Source: VYFG01 sp965204165
GTDB taxonomy: Bacteria; Pseudomonadota; Gammaproteobacteria; Arenicellales; Poriferihabitantaceae
Direction: 5' to 3'
NCBI GenBank assembly: GCA_965204165.1
Contig: OZ241969.1
Location: forward strand, 1,488,001 to 1,552,000
Length of the DNA stretch: 64,000 bases
Below, piece by piece: positions 1 through 8,051 of the stretch. Below the pieces are notes generated by a model. It saw only the letters and a program-made list of their open reading frames with translations. It did not search any database and was not told the origin of the DNA. The stretch's first letter is position 1, and every line of letters starts with the position of its first letter. The position numbers were made by a program, and so were the translations under genes.

Positions 1-396
1 GTCGTCCTCGCTCTCTGCACCGATGGCAGAGCCTTCGATATTGGCAAAGATGCGGCTCAGGGTTTCGTTGAGATTGACGTCATTCCGGGCCCGGGCACGC
101 AAATTGACAAAGAGTTCGGAGGGCAGAATGTAGAATCCCTTTTCGCTGACCGTTACGGATCGGCCCGGTTCCGCCTCGGAATCTCCCAAGCGTGTGTAGT
201 CAAAGTCCAGATCGCCCGCTCTGCGCTCCTGTTCATTGAGGTAGCCAGTAAGGTTCTCCGAGATGAAACGGTAGAACAGCATGCCGAGTACGTAGCTCTT
301 GAAATCCCACCCGTCCACGGAGCCACGCAGATCGTTGGCGATCCGCCAGATGGTCTTGTGAAGCTCGTCTCGTTCGGTTTCCCTGTTATTGTTCAT
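1..396 (-). CDS. hsdM: Type I restriction-modification methyltransferase subunit HsdM (5' part only)
   Basis: N-terminal 132 codons of the DNA methyltransferase (M) subunit of a type I restriction system; the rest lies beyond the left edge. The translation starts MNNNRETERDELHKTIW and continues with the HsdM N-terminal helical domain, including the motif GWDFKSYVLGMLFYRFIS. In this family the subunit, together with HsdS, recognises and methylates adenine in the target sequence. The SAM-binding and NPPF motifs would lie outside the window. The start codon (394-396) is supported by homology of the following residues. HsdS and HsdR are not visible and would be expected to the left. It belongs to the integrated element ending near 4250. 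Family assignment is firm; whether the system is complete is unknown. Confidence 0.88.
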   Translation of the reverse strand, partial: MNNNRETERDELHKTIWRIANDLRGSVDGWDFKSYVLGMLFYRFISENLTGYLNEQERRAGDLDFDYTRLGDSEAEPGRSVTVSEKGFYILPSELFVNLRARARNDVNLNETLSRIFANIEGSAIGAESEDD

Positions 397-663
397 TCGT
401 GCCTGACTTTCAGGGGTTGGAAAGGAAGTAAATGGCTCCAATCCCGATCAGTCTTCGAATATCGGGGGGGGTGTCGACATAGCAGAAATTCAGTCCCGAA
501 TGGCCCAGAAATCGTGAACGCCGACCGGGAGCTGACGGCGGGTAATTGACCATACTTCCGGGTGGAATTTCCGGAATCATAACATGTCGGAAGTGGGGTG
601 ATTTCATGGGGATCTGGAGGCAGCCGTCCTTGGTCAAAGGAACCGATGACAGCACCGCCGTCC
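397..663. other. Gap upstream of hsdM, no confident gene
   Basis: No recognisable gene. Base composition is visibly less GC-rich than the surrounding chromosome. Two minus-strand reading frames cross it: one starts with ATGA overlapping the stop at 664, the other ends with ATGA overlapping the hsdM start. Neither resembles a known protein family. It may hold the hsdM promoter, but no clear -35/-10 pair was found. Confidence 0.4.
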
Positions 664-951
664 TCATCTCCCATCGACAATCCGGAAGCCAAGTCCGTCC
701 AGTCTGCGTCTGGCATCAGTCGCCGTGAATGTACCCCTGCCTGGCGGAAGGGACCCCAATCCTGCCAGTTCATGTGCAGCCCTGAGAATGACTTTCTGGT
801 CGTAACGCTTCCCCCCATGGAGAATGTACCAGCGTGTCGATTTTCCTCTGGGGCCGTGTCCATATCGTTCCAGCATCGCTTCTCTTCCCAGATTGTCAAA
901 CTCACGTAATGCTGCCGTTCCCGCTTCAGCGGTGATGTCTTTCAGTGCCAT
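664..951 (-). CDS. Small protein with ScoMcrA-type N-terminal head domain
   Basis: 95 residues beginning MALKDITAEAGTAALREFD. The pattern (helix, a D-x-LGREAMLERYG segment, a WYILHGGKRYDQKVILRAAHEL segment split here only for naming, then a short tail ending LGFRIVDGR) resembles the head domain found at the N-terminus of McrA-like HNH endonucleases such as ScoMcrA. Those proteins continue into SRA and HNH domains, which are absent here because a stop follows directly. It could be a remnant of a modification-dependent endonuclease, a free-standing DNA-binding or accessory subunit, or a regulator. It is co-directional with and upstream of hsdM. Family recognition is by eye; function unknown. 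Confidence 0.55.
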   Translation of the reverse strand: MALKDITAEAGTAALREFDNLGREAMLERYGHGPRGKSTRWYILHGGKRYDQKVILRAAHELAGLGSLPPGRGTFTATDARRRLDGLGFRIVDGR

Positions 952-1002
952 TGCCTGGTTCCGGTGGAAGAATTCCCGCGTTGACCGTGATTTACAGGCT
1001 GA

Positions 1003-1512
1003 TCAGTGAATATCACTCGGGTTCCTGCCGCCCCCGGGTCTGCCCCAACCCTTCATCAAGTTCCTGATCTGCCGCTGCAGTTCCGTCTGGTCCATTCCCG
1101 GCCCCGCCTGCCCTTCCCCCAGTTCCTTCGCCAGCGCTTCGATCTCCTCATGCCTTCTGTCGATTTCCCCCTCAAGATACGCATTCTCCCTTTCGAGGGC
1201 TTCCAGTTCCAGCGACGGATTTCCCGCCTGTAACCGAACCGCCTCGCCGATCAGCATCGACAGGCAGCCGTCGCCGTCCGGTTGTTCCTCGATGGCCGCG
1301 GCCGCATGCGCCAGGATCCGGGCGGCCTCCATGGCCGGCAGGTCGCCGATGACCGCGGTCGTTGCGATGCACCGGTTGATCGAACGGGAGCCCTCGTCCA
1401 CCACGCCCTCCAGCGGATCGGGGGAATCCACCAGGTCGTCGAGTGCCTTCAGGTACGCTTCCATGGCCTTGCCGAACTTCCCTGCGGATTTCCCCTCGTG
1501 TCTCTGTTTCAT
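1003..1512 (-). CDS. Coiled-coil protein downstream of tandem integrases
   Basis: 169 residues of unknown function. The start at MKQRHEGKSAGKFGK is preceded by a purine-rich GGGAGA ribosome-binding site about 5 bases upstream; a longer frame extending to 2262 is only the shadow of the integrase gene. Residues about 15-90 are mostly helical and alanine-rich. Residues about 105-150 form a charged coiled coil (LELEALERENAYLEGEID, then RRHEEIEALAKELGEG). The C-terminus is basic and glycine-rich. No signal peptide or membrane segment is seen. It follows the two integrases on the same strand after a 149-bp gap and may be co-transcribed. It could be an accessory or directionality factor, but nothing in the sequence proves that. 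Confidence 0.6.
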   Translation of the reverse strand: MKQRHEGKSAGKFGKAMEAYLKALDDLVDSPDPLEGVVDEGSRSINRCIATTAVIGDLPAMEAARILAHAAAAIEEQPDGDGCLSMLIGEAVRLQAGNPSLELEALERENAYLEGEIDRRHEEIEALAKELGEGQAGPGMDQTELQRQIRNLMKGWGRPGGGRNPSDIH

Positions 1513-1661
1513 GGATTTCTCCCTGTCGGTGGTTTCATGCCGCGGGTGGATAGGTGAACAACAGTCTCCGAGAGTATCCGCAATCCCTTCTCCCCGGGCA
1601 ACCATCGTATTCCTTTCCGTACACCCCGGCGGCCTCCGCGTTCCTTGCAGAGCGCACGGGA

Positions 1662-2837
1662 TCACCCCAGGAAGTCCTCCGCGATGCTCGCGGCCACCCG
1701 CGCCGCCGATGCCCTGACGGAATCCCGCGCCAGATGCGCATAGCGCTCCGTCGTCCGGATATGGCTGTGCCCGAGCAGTTTCCCGATGGCTGGCAGGCTC
1801 TCCCCGAGCGCCAGCGCCCGGCTGGCGAAGGAGTGGCGGCAGTCGTGAAGACGGACCTCCCGGAGTCCCGCCTGTTGCCGCACGAACCGCCAGGACGTGT
1901 TCAGATCGACCATATGCGTCCCCGGCTTCTTCCCCGGAATCACCCAGGGATTGCCCTCGATGCGGGGCAGTTCCTCCAGCACCCGCACCGCCGGCGGCGA
2001 CAGCGGCACCGTGCGCGGCCCCGTCTTGGTCTCCGGGAGGCGCAGTTCCCCGGCATCGAGGTCCACCATCTCCCATTTCAGGGTCAGGATCTCGCTCTTG
2101 CGGCATCCGGTCAGCATCAGCAGCCGGATGGCGGCCACGGCATGGACCGATGCCCCGCCTTTCACCTCGGCCTCGGCAAGAACCTCGCCGAGGCGGCGGA
2201 ACTCCGTATCGGTCAGGAACCGCTCGCGCTTGCCTTCCCGGTGCATCTGGATCCCCCGGCACGGGTTCGTCCCGTCCGGGACCATTCCCCAGTCAGAAGC
2301 CTGCCGGTACATGCGCGCAATCAACGCTACTGTCTGGTTGGCGGCGCTCGGCGTCCCGCTGCGGCGGACATGGAACGCCGCCACCCGGTCCCGCTTCAGC
2401 GCCATGAGCCGTACCCCGCCGAATTCCGGCAGGACATACCGGTCCAGCAGCTTCCGGATGCTGACCACCGTGGATCCCCGGCAGTGGGCGGATACATGCT
2501 GTTCCATGTAGCGCTCCGCCAGGTCGGCCACGGTCGACCCGTCACCTGTCTTCACAGGCAGGGGGGCGTCGACGGCTTCCTCTCCCGCCCGGATCCGGTT
2601 GAGCACCCTGGATGCCCGGCTCCGGGCCTCGTCCGCGGTGATTACCCCGTGACGCCCCAGGGTCACCCGGGTCGATTCTCCCCCGTGCCTTGCCTGTGCA
2701 ATGTACATTTTCGTGCCGGAAGCATAGACCCGGACGCCGAACCCCGGCTGGTCCCGGTCCCAGAACACCGTGTCCCGGTCCACCTTCATCGCCTCCACGG
2801 CGCTCCGGGAGATCGACCGTCGTTTCAGTTTGGCCAT
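1662..2837 (-). CDS. Tyrosine integrase, P4-like (downstream copy)
   Basis: 391-residue site-specific recombinase. Residues about 1-90 are the arm-type DNA-binding domain (DUF4102 style, with FWDRDQPGFGVRVY), about 100-190 the SAM-like core-binding domain, and about 205-385 the catalytic domain. The catalytic set is complete: R246 (TGCRKSE), K271 (ETKTG), H331 and R334 (HDCRHSF), H357 (LLGHSH) and Y366 (TTERYAHL). It lies 9 bp downstream of a second, clearly paralogous integrase, so the two are probably translated from one message. Likely role is integration or excision of the element that includes hsdM. The family is certain; which of the two copies acts at which end is unknown. Confidence 0.93.
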   Translation of the reverse strand: MAKLKRRSISRSAVEAMKVDRDTVFWDRDQPGFGVRVYASGTKMYIAQARHGGESTRVTLGRHGVITADEARSRASRVLNRIRAGEEAVDAPLPVKTGDGSTVADLAERYMEQHVSAHCRGSTVVSIRKLLDRYVLPEFGGVRLMALKRDRVAAFHVRRSGTPSAANQTVALIARMYRQASDWGMVPDGTNPCRGIQMHREGKRERFLTDTEFRRLGEVLAEAEVKGGASVHAVAAIRLLMLTGCRKSEILTLKWEMVDLDAGELRLPETKTGPRTVPLSPPAVRVLEELPRIEGNPWVIPGKKPGTHMVDLNTSWRFVRQQAGLREVRLHDCRHSFASRALALGESLPAIGKLLGHSHIRTTERYAHLARDSVRASAARVAASIAEDFLG

Positions 2838-2846
2838 GATTGATAC

Positions 2847-4028
2847 CTATACCTGTGCCTGATCCGGAAGAATATCAATCCCGATGCTGCCGCCGACCTT
2901 GTCCGCCGACAGCCTTTCGGCATCCTGGGCCAGATGGGCATAGCGGGCGGTGGTCTCGATCCGGTTGTGGCCGAGCAGCTTGCCGATCATCGACAGGCTC
3001 TCGCCGAGCGCCAATGCCCGGCTCGCCCATGAATGACGGAGGTCATGGAGACGGACCCCGTCCAGCTTCGCCTCCGCCCGCACCGCCAGCCAGGGCCGGC
3101 TGATGCCCTTCAGGCGGGATCCGGGCTTTGCCCCAGGGATCACCCACGGGTTTCCCGTCACCCGGGGAATGGCATCCAGCACCCTTTGCACCTCCGGTGT
3201 CAGCGGGACCATGCGCCCGCCGGTCTTCCCTTCCCGGATGCGCAGTTCCCCCGCCGTCCGGTCGATGTCGTCCCACTTGAGTTCCAGCACCTCGTTGCGC
3301 CGGCATCCGGTCAGCGCCAGCAACCGGATCGCCGCCGCCGCAGGGGACGAGAGCTTTCCCTTGCCCTCCATTTCCGCAACCGTCCGCCCGAGCGTCCGGT
3401 ACTCGGCATCCGTCAGGAACCGCTCCCTCGGGGAGGTGCGGAATTTCTTCACCGCCTTGCAGGGATTCGTGCCTTGTTCCCTGAGGCCCCATTCCATGGC
3501 TTGGGACAGCAGCCTGGCTACGATCTTGATCGCATCGTTGGCCGCACAGGGCTGATGGCGCATCGCATAGTGCAGTTCGGTGACTTCCTTTCGTCCGACA
3601 GCATGAACCGGCATCTTTCCGAGTACCGGGAGAACGTGCCTGTCGAGGGAACAGCGGTAGGATTCGACGGTGGTCTGCGCACACCGGGAGACGACGCATT
3701 CGCGCATGAAACGCTCCGCAAGGTCGGCCATGGTGGGATCGGGCGCGGGCGGCGGGGGAACCGGCTCCTCGCCCCGCTTGATGCGGTCGATCGCACGGGC
3801 GGCACGCGCCCGCGCCGCATCGGGAGTGATCTTGCCGTGACTGCCCAGGGTCACCCGCTTCGACCCTCCCGGCCCCCGGGACTGGACGATGTAGTTCTTC
3901 AGGCCGGAAGGGTAGACCCGGAGGCCGAAGCCGGGGAGGGCGCGGTCCCAGAAAACGGCATCGCGGTCCCCAACCCGGAGCGAGTCGGCGGTACGCTTGT
4001 TGATGGTGAGTTCCTGGCGTCTCGGCAT
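2847..4028 (-). CDS. Tyrosine integrase, P4-like (upstream copy)
   Basis: 393-residue recombinase with the same architecture as the neighbouring copy: arm-binding N-terminus (FWDRALPGFGLRVY), core-binding domain and catalytic domain with R243 (TGCRRNE), K268 (EGKTG), H328 and R331 (HDLRHSW), H354 (LLGHNR) and Y363 (TTARYAHL). I chose the ATG at 4026-4028 (MPRRQELTIN) because it matches the start of the paralogue and has GGAGA seven bases upstream; the frame runs open to 4220 but the extra residues look random and lie upstream of the best promoter. It is the gene nearest the element/chromosome junction, as usual for an integrase beside its attachment site. Both copies look intact, which suggests tandem duplication followed by divergence. 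Confidence 0.92.
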   Translation of the reverse strand: MPRRQELTINKRTADSLRVGDRDAVFWDRALPGFGLRVYPSGLKNYIVQSRGPGGSKRVTLGSHGKITPDAARARAARAIDRIKRGEEPVPPPPAPDPTMADLAERFMRECVVSRCAQTTVESYRCSLDRHVLPVLGKMPVHAVGRKEVTELHYAMRHQPCAANDAIKIVARLLSQAMEWGLREQGTNPCKAVKKFRTSPRERFLTDAEYRTLGRTVAEMEGKGKLSSPAAAAIRLLALTGCRRNEVLELKWDDIDRTAGELRIREGKTGGRMVPLTPEVQRVLDAIPRVTGNPWVIPGAKPGSRLKGISRPWLAVRAEAKLDGVRLHDLRHSWASRALALGESLSMIGKLLGHNRIETTARYAHLAQDAERLSADKVGGSIGIDILPDQAQV

Positions 4029-4104
4029 GTTCGTCTCCGGCGTGTTTTTTTCGGCCCGGAATCCCGTAAGCAAAGTGCAAGCAACCGGGATTGATTCGGG
4101 GCGT

Positions 4105-4133
4105 ATTGTCGCGCAGCCAAGGCGGGTTGGCAA
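4105..4133 (-). promoter_or_regulatory. Putative sigma70 promoter of the integrase cassette
   Basis: On the minus strand, TTGCCA (4133-4128), a 17-bp spacer, then GACAAT (4110-4105). This gives a transcript start near 4098 and a leader of about 70 bases before the integrase ATG at 4028. The -35 matches consensus at 5 of 6 positions and the -10 at 4 of 6. Prediction by eye only. Confidence 0.45.
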
Positions 4134-4140
4134 GAGGTCA

Positions 4141-4260
4141 ACGGCCTCCGTTCTCAAACGTAACCTATGAAATATATGAGAAAAACTACAATTCTTGATC
4201 TGCAATCGTGCCTTTGGCAATCCGTGGCGAAAGAGGTGAAAATTTTACAACAGGAAATGC
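4141..4260. other. Probable integration junction (att) of the element
   Basis: AT-rich stretch between the integrase promoter and the broken 3' end of the DUF898 gene. The DUF898 reading frame loses its family pattern just before its stop at 4245, so the left boundary of native chromosome probably lies near 4250. The matching direct repeat would be at the other end of the element, outside the window, so the core sequence cannot be defined here. Confidence 0.4.
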
Positions 4261-4811
4261 CCGGTTGCGAAATAGCGGTAGTAGTACCTGGACATGAGCG
4301 GCAGGAGCGTTCCAAGGGATGCCAGGCCGATGAAGGGGCCGATGACGAAGAACAGCAAGGATTTCCAGTAGGTGCCGTGCCAGTCGAACCGGACATTCCT
4401 GAAGGAGGTCATCCTGGCACCGAACTTCAGCGACTTGTTCACCAGCCAGGGGGCAACCGCGACAAACAGTAGGGCGACCGCGAAGCCAGCCAGGGGATAG
4501 GCCAGGACCAGGAAGTTGGCAACAACGATGATCACGACGGCAATCAACCGGCCTTTCAGGAGTTGCATGCCGGTTGCGTGATACCCGAATCCGTATCCGG
4601 CAATGATCGTCCTGTTGTGGAAATAGGTCAGGCGCCGCACCTTGGCCCAGGCGCTGTAGATGCCGACGGTGATCAGCGACAGCGTCAGGTTCGTGATCCA
4701 GATGCCGAAGTATTCCCTTGCGCGTCCGGCGAACCCGATGGCCTGCCAGTTGGAGTCTGTGGGCTGGGCTGCTGAATTCCCGGGTTCAGGATCTGTGCGG
4801 TCGGTTTCCAT
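4245..4811 (-). CDS. DUF898 (YjgN-like) membrane protein, truncated at 3' end
   Basis: 188 residues of a DUF898 inner-membrane protein. The family pattern is clear: EYFGIWITNLTLSLITVGIYS, AWAKVRRLTYFHN, then LLKGRLIAV, a hydrophobic segment, PWLVNKSLKFGARMTSFRN and a further membrane segment ending YYYRYFATGH. Family members normally continue for well over 100 more residues past this point, whereas here the frame ends FLL-stop next to the integrase region. The start at 4811 is chosen over the TTG at 4835 because GGAG lies 8 bases upstream. The function of DUF898 is unknown. I read it as a native chromosomal gene cut by integration of the element; alternatively it is a naturally short homologue. 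Confidence 0.75.
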   Translation of the reverse strand: METDRTDPEPGNSAAQPTDSNWQAIGFAGRAREYFGIWITNLTLSLITVGIYSAWAKVRRLTYFHNRTIIAGYGFGYHATGMQLLKGRLIAVVIIVVANFLVLAYPLAGFAVALLFVAVAPWLVNKSLKFGARMTSFRNVRFDWHGTYWKSLLFFVIGPFIGLASLGTLLPLMSRYYYRYFATGHFLL

Positions 4812-4975
4812 GAGCGCGCTCCGGAGCTTTACCAATCCGGCCCTGTCTAGCAGTAAAAAGGGTAGACATTCCCAAACCCCCGGGATCGTTCCACCGGCAA
4901 TCCTATCACAGGGCTCCCGCGTGGAATTCCGATTTCAATTGATCCATTGCGGCCACCGGGTGCGGCATCATGGCG

Positions 4976-7900
4976 TCAATTTCCAAGGGCCATGTCGATC
5001 ACCCGGGCCACGTGCAGCGCCCTGCGGCCGGTGCCGAGGCCCACCTGGTGTCGGCAGGAAGTGCCATCCGCCACGATCAGGGTATCGTCTTCGGCGTCCC
5101 GCACCGCCGGCAGGAGGTCCGTCTCGGCCATCTTTACCGACACCTCCCACGTGTCCCGCGCGTAGCCGAAGGCCCCGGCCATGCCGCAGCATGCGGAGTC
5201 GACGGCCCGGACCTCGAGGCCGGGAATCCGTCCGAGAACGGTCTCCACCGGCCCCATCTGCTGGTGGGCCTTCTGGTGGCAATGGCCGTGCAGGAGCGCG
5301 CGGGGTGCCAGGGCGCTAAGATCGAGGGCGGGATCTTCCCCGGCCAGGAAGGACTCGAACAGGGTAACCTGTCCGGCCACCGTGCCGGCACGATCATCCC
5401 GGTGCAGTCCGGGCAGCTCCTCCATCAGACCCAGGGTGCAGCTGGGTTCAAGCCCGATGATGGGCACCCCCCCGGCGGCGAGATCATGCCAGGCATCGAG
5501 GAGGCGGCGCTGCTCGTCCCGGGCGCGGTCGACATCCCCGCAGGTGAGCCAGGTCCGGCCGCAGCACAGCGGCCGCGAGCCCGCTGCCGGCGACAGCACA
5601 CGGTAACCCGCGGCCGCCAGCACCCGGGCCGCCGCGTGCAGGTTTTCCGGTTCGAACCAAGTGTTGAAGGTGTCGGCGAAGAGAATCACCTTCGGGCCGT
5701 CCTCGGGCCCCGTGTCGCGATGGATGTAGGGATCCCGGCGCCAGGCCGGCAGCGGCCTTTGCCGGGAGAAGCCGGTGACCGGCTCAAGCAGCGCGGCGAG
5801 CGCGGGAACCCGCGACGGCAGGTTGGCAAGGGGCGCGAGACGGGAAAACCACGGGGCATAGGCAGGCAGGCCCGCGACCAGCTTCTGGTGGAGGTCGAGG
5901 CCCCGCTCGCGGAACCTGGCGGCGGCCACCTCGATTTTCATTCGCGCCATGTCCACGCCGGTGGGGCATTCACGGCGGCAGGCCTTGCAGCTGACGCAGA
6001 GCTTCATCGTGTCCCGCATGGCGTCGGAGGCGAGGGCGTCCTCGCCGAGCTGCCCTGAGATCGCGAGCCGGAGCGAGTTGGCCCGGCCCCGGGTGAGGTC
6101 GCGCTCGTTCCGCGTGACCCGGTAGGAGGGGCACATGCCGCCGCCGGCGAGCTTGCGGCAGGCGCCGTTGTTGTTGCACATCTCGACCGCGCCCTGAAAT
6201 CCGCCGCCCTCCCCGGGCCAGGCGGACCAGTCGAGCGCGGTCCGGATCGGCCCGACGCGGTAGCCGGGCGGGTAGCGGAAGAGGCTGCGCTCGTCCATCT
6301 TCGGCGGGTCGACGATCTTGCCCGGGTTGAGGATGCCCCCGGGGTCGAGCAGCCCCTTCACTTCGGCGAAACTGTCCACCATCCTGGCGCCGAACATCTT
6401 GCGGTGGAATTCCGAGCGGACCAGCCCGTCGCCATGCTCCCCGGAATGGGAACCCCGGTATTCGAGCACCATGTCGAACGCCTCCTCGGCGATCGCGCGC
6501 ATGGCCTTCACGTCCTGGTCCAGCCGGAGGTTCAGGACCGGCCGCACATGCAGGCAGCCCACCGACGCATGCGCGTACCAGGTGCCCATGGTGCCGTGCT
6601 TCCGGAAGATCCCGGTGAGACGCTCGGTGTATTCCGCCAGGTCCTTCAGCGCCACCGCGCAGTCCTCGACGAAGGAGACGGGCTTTCTTTCCTCCTTCAT
6701 CGACATCATGATGTTCAGCCCGGCCTTGCGCACCTCGAAGATCTCGGACTGGAAGCCGGGGTCGACGGCCTCCACCATCCCGCCGCGCTTCTTCGGGGGG
6801 TGGTCCCAATGAAAGCCGAGGTCGCCCATGAGATCTCCGAGGGCGGTGAGCCGGCGGCGGTTCTCCGCCGGGTCCTCCTCGGCGAATTCCACCAGCAGGA
6901 GCGCCTCGGGCTCGCCACGTACGAACCGCTTCACCACCGGCCGGAACATCGGGATGTCCATGGACAGCTCGATCATGGTCCGGTCGATCAGTTCCACCGC
7001 CACCGGCTCCAGTGCGACGATGTGCTGGGCGGCATCCATGGCATCGTGGAATGACGGGAAGTGGAGCACCCCGAGCAGCTTGTGCGCCGGCAGGGGCGAC
7101 AGATGGAGGTCGATGGCCTCCGACAGCGCCAGGGTTCCCTCGGAGCCCACCAGCAGGTGCGCGGAATTGATAGACCCGTTATCTGCATCCCCGGGGGCCC
7201 CGGCCGCCGGACGGTGCAGGCCGGGCACCAGCGCGTCGATGTTGTATCCGCCGACCCGTCGCAGCACATCCGGGAACCGGGCCCGGATCTCGCCCTGCTC
7301 CCTTCTCCCCAGTGCCACCAGGGGCTGCCAGAAGGCATCCCGTTCCGCTTCGGTCAGGGGCAGCGATCCGAAGCGGCGGCGTGCGCCGTCGGCCAGGATG
7401 GCGTCGATGGCGTCCACGTTGTCCCGCATCAGGCCGTAGCGCAGGGATCGACTGCCGCAGGAGTTGTTGGCGGCCATGCCGCCGATGGTCGCCCGCGAGG
7501 CGGTGGAGACGTCCACGGGAAACCAGACGCCCCGGGGTTTCAGCATCCGGTTCAGCTGGTCGAGCACGACCCCCGGCAGGACCCGGCAGCGGAGGATTTC
7601 CATGTCCAGGTAGACGATGTCGTTGAGGTACTTGGTGTAGTCGATCACCAGCCCCCGGCTCACGGCCTGGCCGCACTGGGACGTGCCGCCGCCCCGGGCC
7701 AGCACCGGGACGCCGTGCCGGCGGGCGAAGTCCAGGGCGGCCTCCACGTCTTCCGCATGCTGCGGAACCACCACACCGAGGGGCATCATCTGATAGATGG
7801 AGGCGTCGGTGGCATAGCGTCCGCGGTCGTATATGCCGGTCAGCAACTCCCCACGGAGATCGCGGGCGAGCGTGTCGAGGGGCAGTCGGGAAGCGGTCAT
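4976..7900 (-). CDS. FAD/Fe-S 2-hydroxyacid dehydrogenase, YdiJ-like (GlcD-GlcF type fusion)
   Basis: 974-residue flavin and iron-sulfur oxidoreductase. Residues about 35-270 are the FAD-binding PCMH domain (VVVPQHAEDVEAALDFARR, LARGGGTSQCGQ, GMAANNSCGSRSLRYG). Residues about 290-540 are the FAD-oxidase C-terminal domain (HASVGCLHVRPVL, SHSGEHGDGLVRSEF). A 4Fe-4S motif CVSCKACRRECP follows near 645, with a separate Cys cluster (CNNNGACR) upstream. The C-terminal third has two CCG-type segments (RPLCCGRTWL, DSACCGMAGAFGY), as in GlcF and heterodisulfide reductases. This order and length match YdiJ, reported to be a D-2-hydroxyglutarate dehydrogenase; D-lactate is an alternative substrate. It is divergent from an enoyl-CoA hydratase/CoA-transferase pair. 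Family confident, substrate inferred. Confidence 0.85.
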   Translation of the reverse strand: MTASRLPLDTLARDLRGELLTGIYDRGRYATDASIYQMMPLGVVVPQHAEDVEAALDFARRHGVPVLARGGGTSQCGQAVSRGLVIDYTKYLNDIVYLDMEILRCRVLPGVVLDQLNRMLKPRGVWFPVDVSTASRATIGGMAANNSCGSRSLRYGLMRDNVDAIDAILADGARRRFGSLPLTEAERDAFWQPLVALGRREQGEIRARFPDVLRRVGGYNIDALVPGLHRPAAGAPGDADNGSINSAHLLVGSEGTLALSEAIDLHLSPLPAHKLLGVLHFPSFHDAMDAAQHIVALEPVAVELIDRTMIELSMDIPMFRPVVKRFVRGEPEALLLVEFAEEDPAENRRRLTALGDLMGDLGFHWDHPPKKRGGMVEAVDPGFQSEIFEVRKAGLNIMMSMKEERKPVSFVEDCAVALKDLAEYTERLTGIFRKHGTMGTWYAHASVGCLHVRPVLNLRLDQDVKAMRAIAEEAFDMVLEYRGSHSGEHGDGLVRSEFHRKMFGARMVDSFAEVKGLLDPGGILNPGKIVDPPKMDERSLFRYPPGYRVGPIRTALDWSAWPGEGGGFQGAVEMCNNNGACRKLAGGGMCPSYRVTRNERDLTRGRANSLRLAISGQLGEDALASDAMRDTMKLCVSCKACRRECPTGVDMARMKIEVAAARFRERGLDLHQKLVAGLPAYAPWFSRLAPLANLPSRVPALAALLEPVTGFSRQRPLPAWRRDPYIHRDTGPEDGPKVILFADTFNTWFEPENLHAAARVLAAAGYRVLSPAAGSRPLCCGRTWLTCGDVDRARDEQRRLLDAWHDLAAGGVPIIGLEPSCTLGLMEELPGLHRDDRAGTVAGQVTLFESFLAGEDPALDLSALAPRALLHGHCHQKAHQQMGPVETVLGRIPGLEVRAVDSACCGMAGAFGYARDTWEVSVKMAETDLLPAVRDAEDDTLIVADGTSCRHQVGLGTGRRALHVARVIDMALGN

Positions 7901-7951
7901 CGGGCGCGGCGTTTCCGGCGACGTCCGTGGCGGGCGGCTACCGGGGATTGG

Positions 7952-7978
7952 CTATAATTCGGTGTTGAAAAATTATAG
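7952..7978. promoter_or_regulatory. Perfect inverted repeat carrying back-to-back -10 elements
   Basis: CTATAATT (7952-7959), 11 bases, AATTATAG (7971-7978). Each arm contains a perfect TATAAT, on the plus strand at 7953-7958 and on the minus strand at 7977-7972, so the repeat could be two divergent promoters serving the flanking divergent genes, or an operator, or both. No good -35 hexamer lies at 16-18 bp from either, which would fit activator-dependent promoters. Confidence 0.45.
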
Positions 7979-8051
7979 TGCATACGGGCCGGCCCTTTGC
8001 CGGCAATTTCCACCGCCCAGTCCTCACCCCGTCGATCCGCCGCAATCCACG

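Noticed and set aside
393..905. 170-residue minus frame whose stop overlaps the hsdM start by ATGA
   Set aside because: Overlaps most of the head-domain gene out of frame and lacks family similarity; the overlap could be chance. Kept only as a note on the gap.
1513..2262. N-terminal extension of the coiled-coil gene
   Set aside because: The part upstream of 1512 lies antisense/out of frame to the integrase and reads as low-complexity arginine/glycine/proline sequence; a good ribosome-binding site supports 1512.
4029..4220. N-terminal extension of the upstream integrase
   Set aside because: Residues do not align with the paralogue and lie across the predicted promoter.
1..4250. tRNA gene as integration target
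   Set aside because: No cloverleaf or T-loop consensus was recognised next to the integrases; the DUF898 gene is the more likely target.
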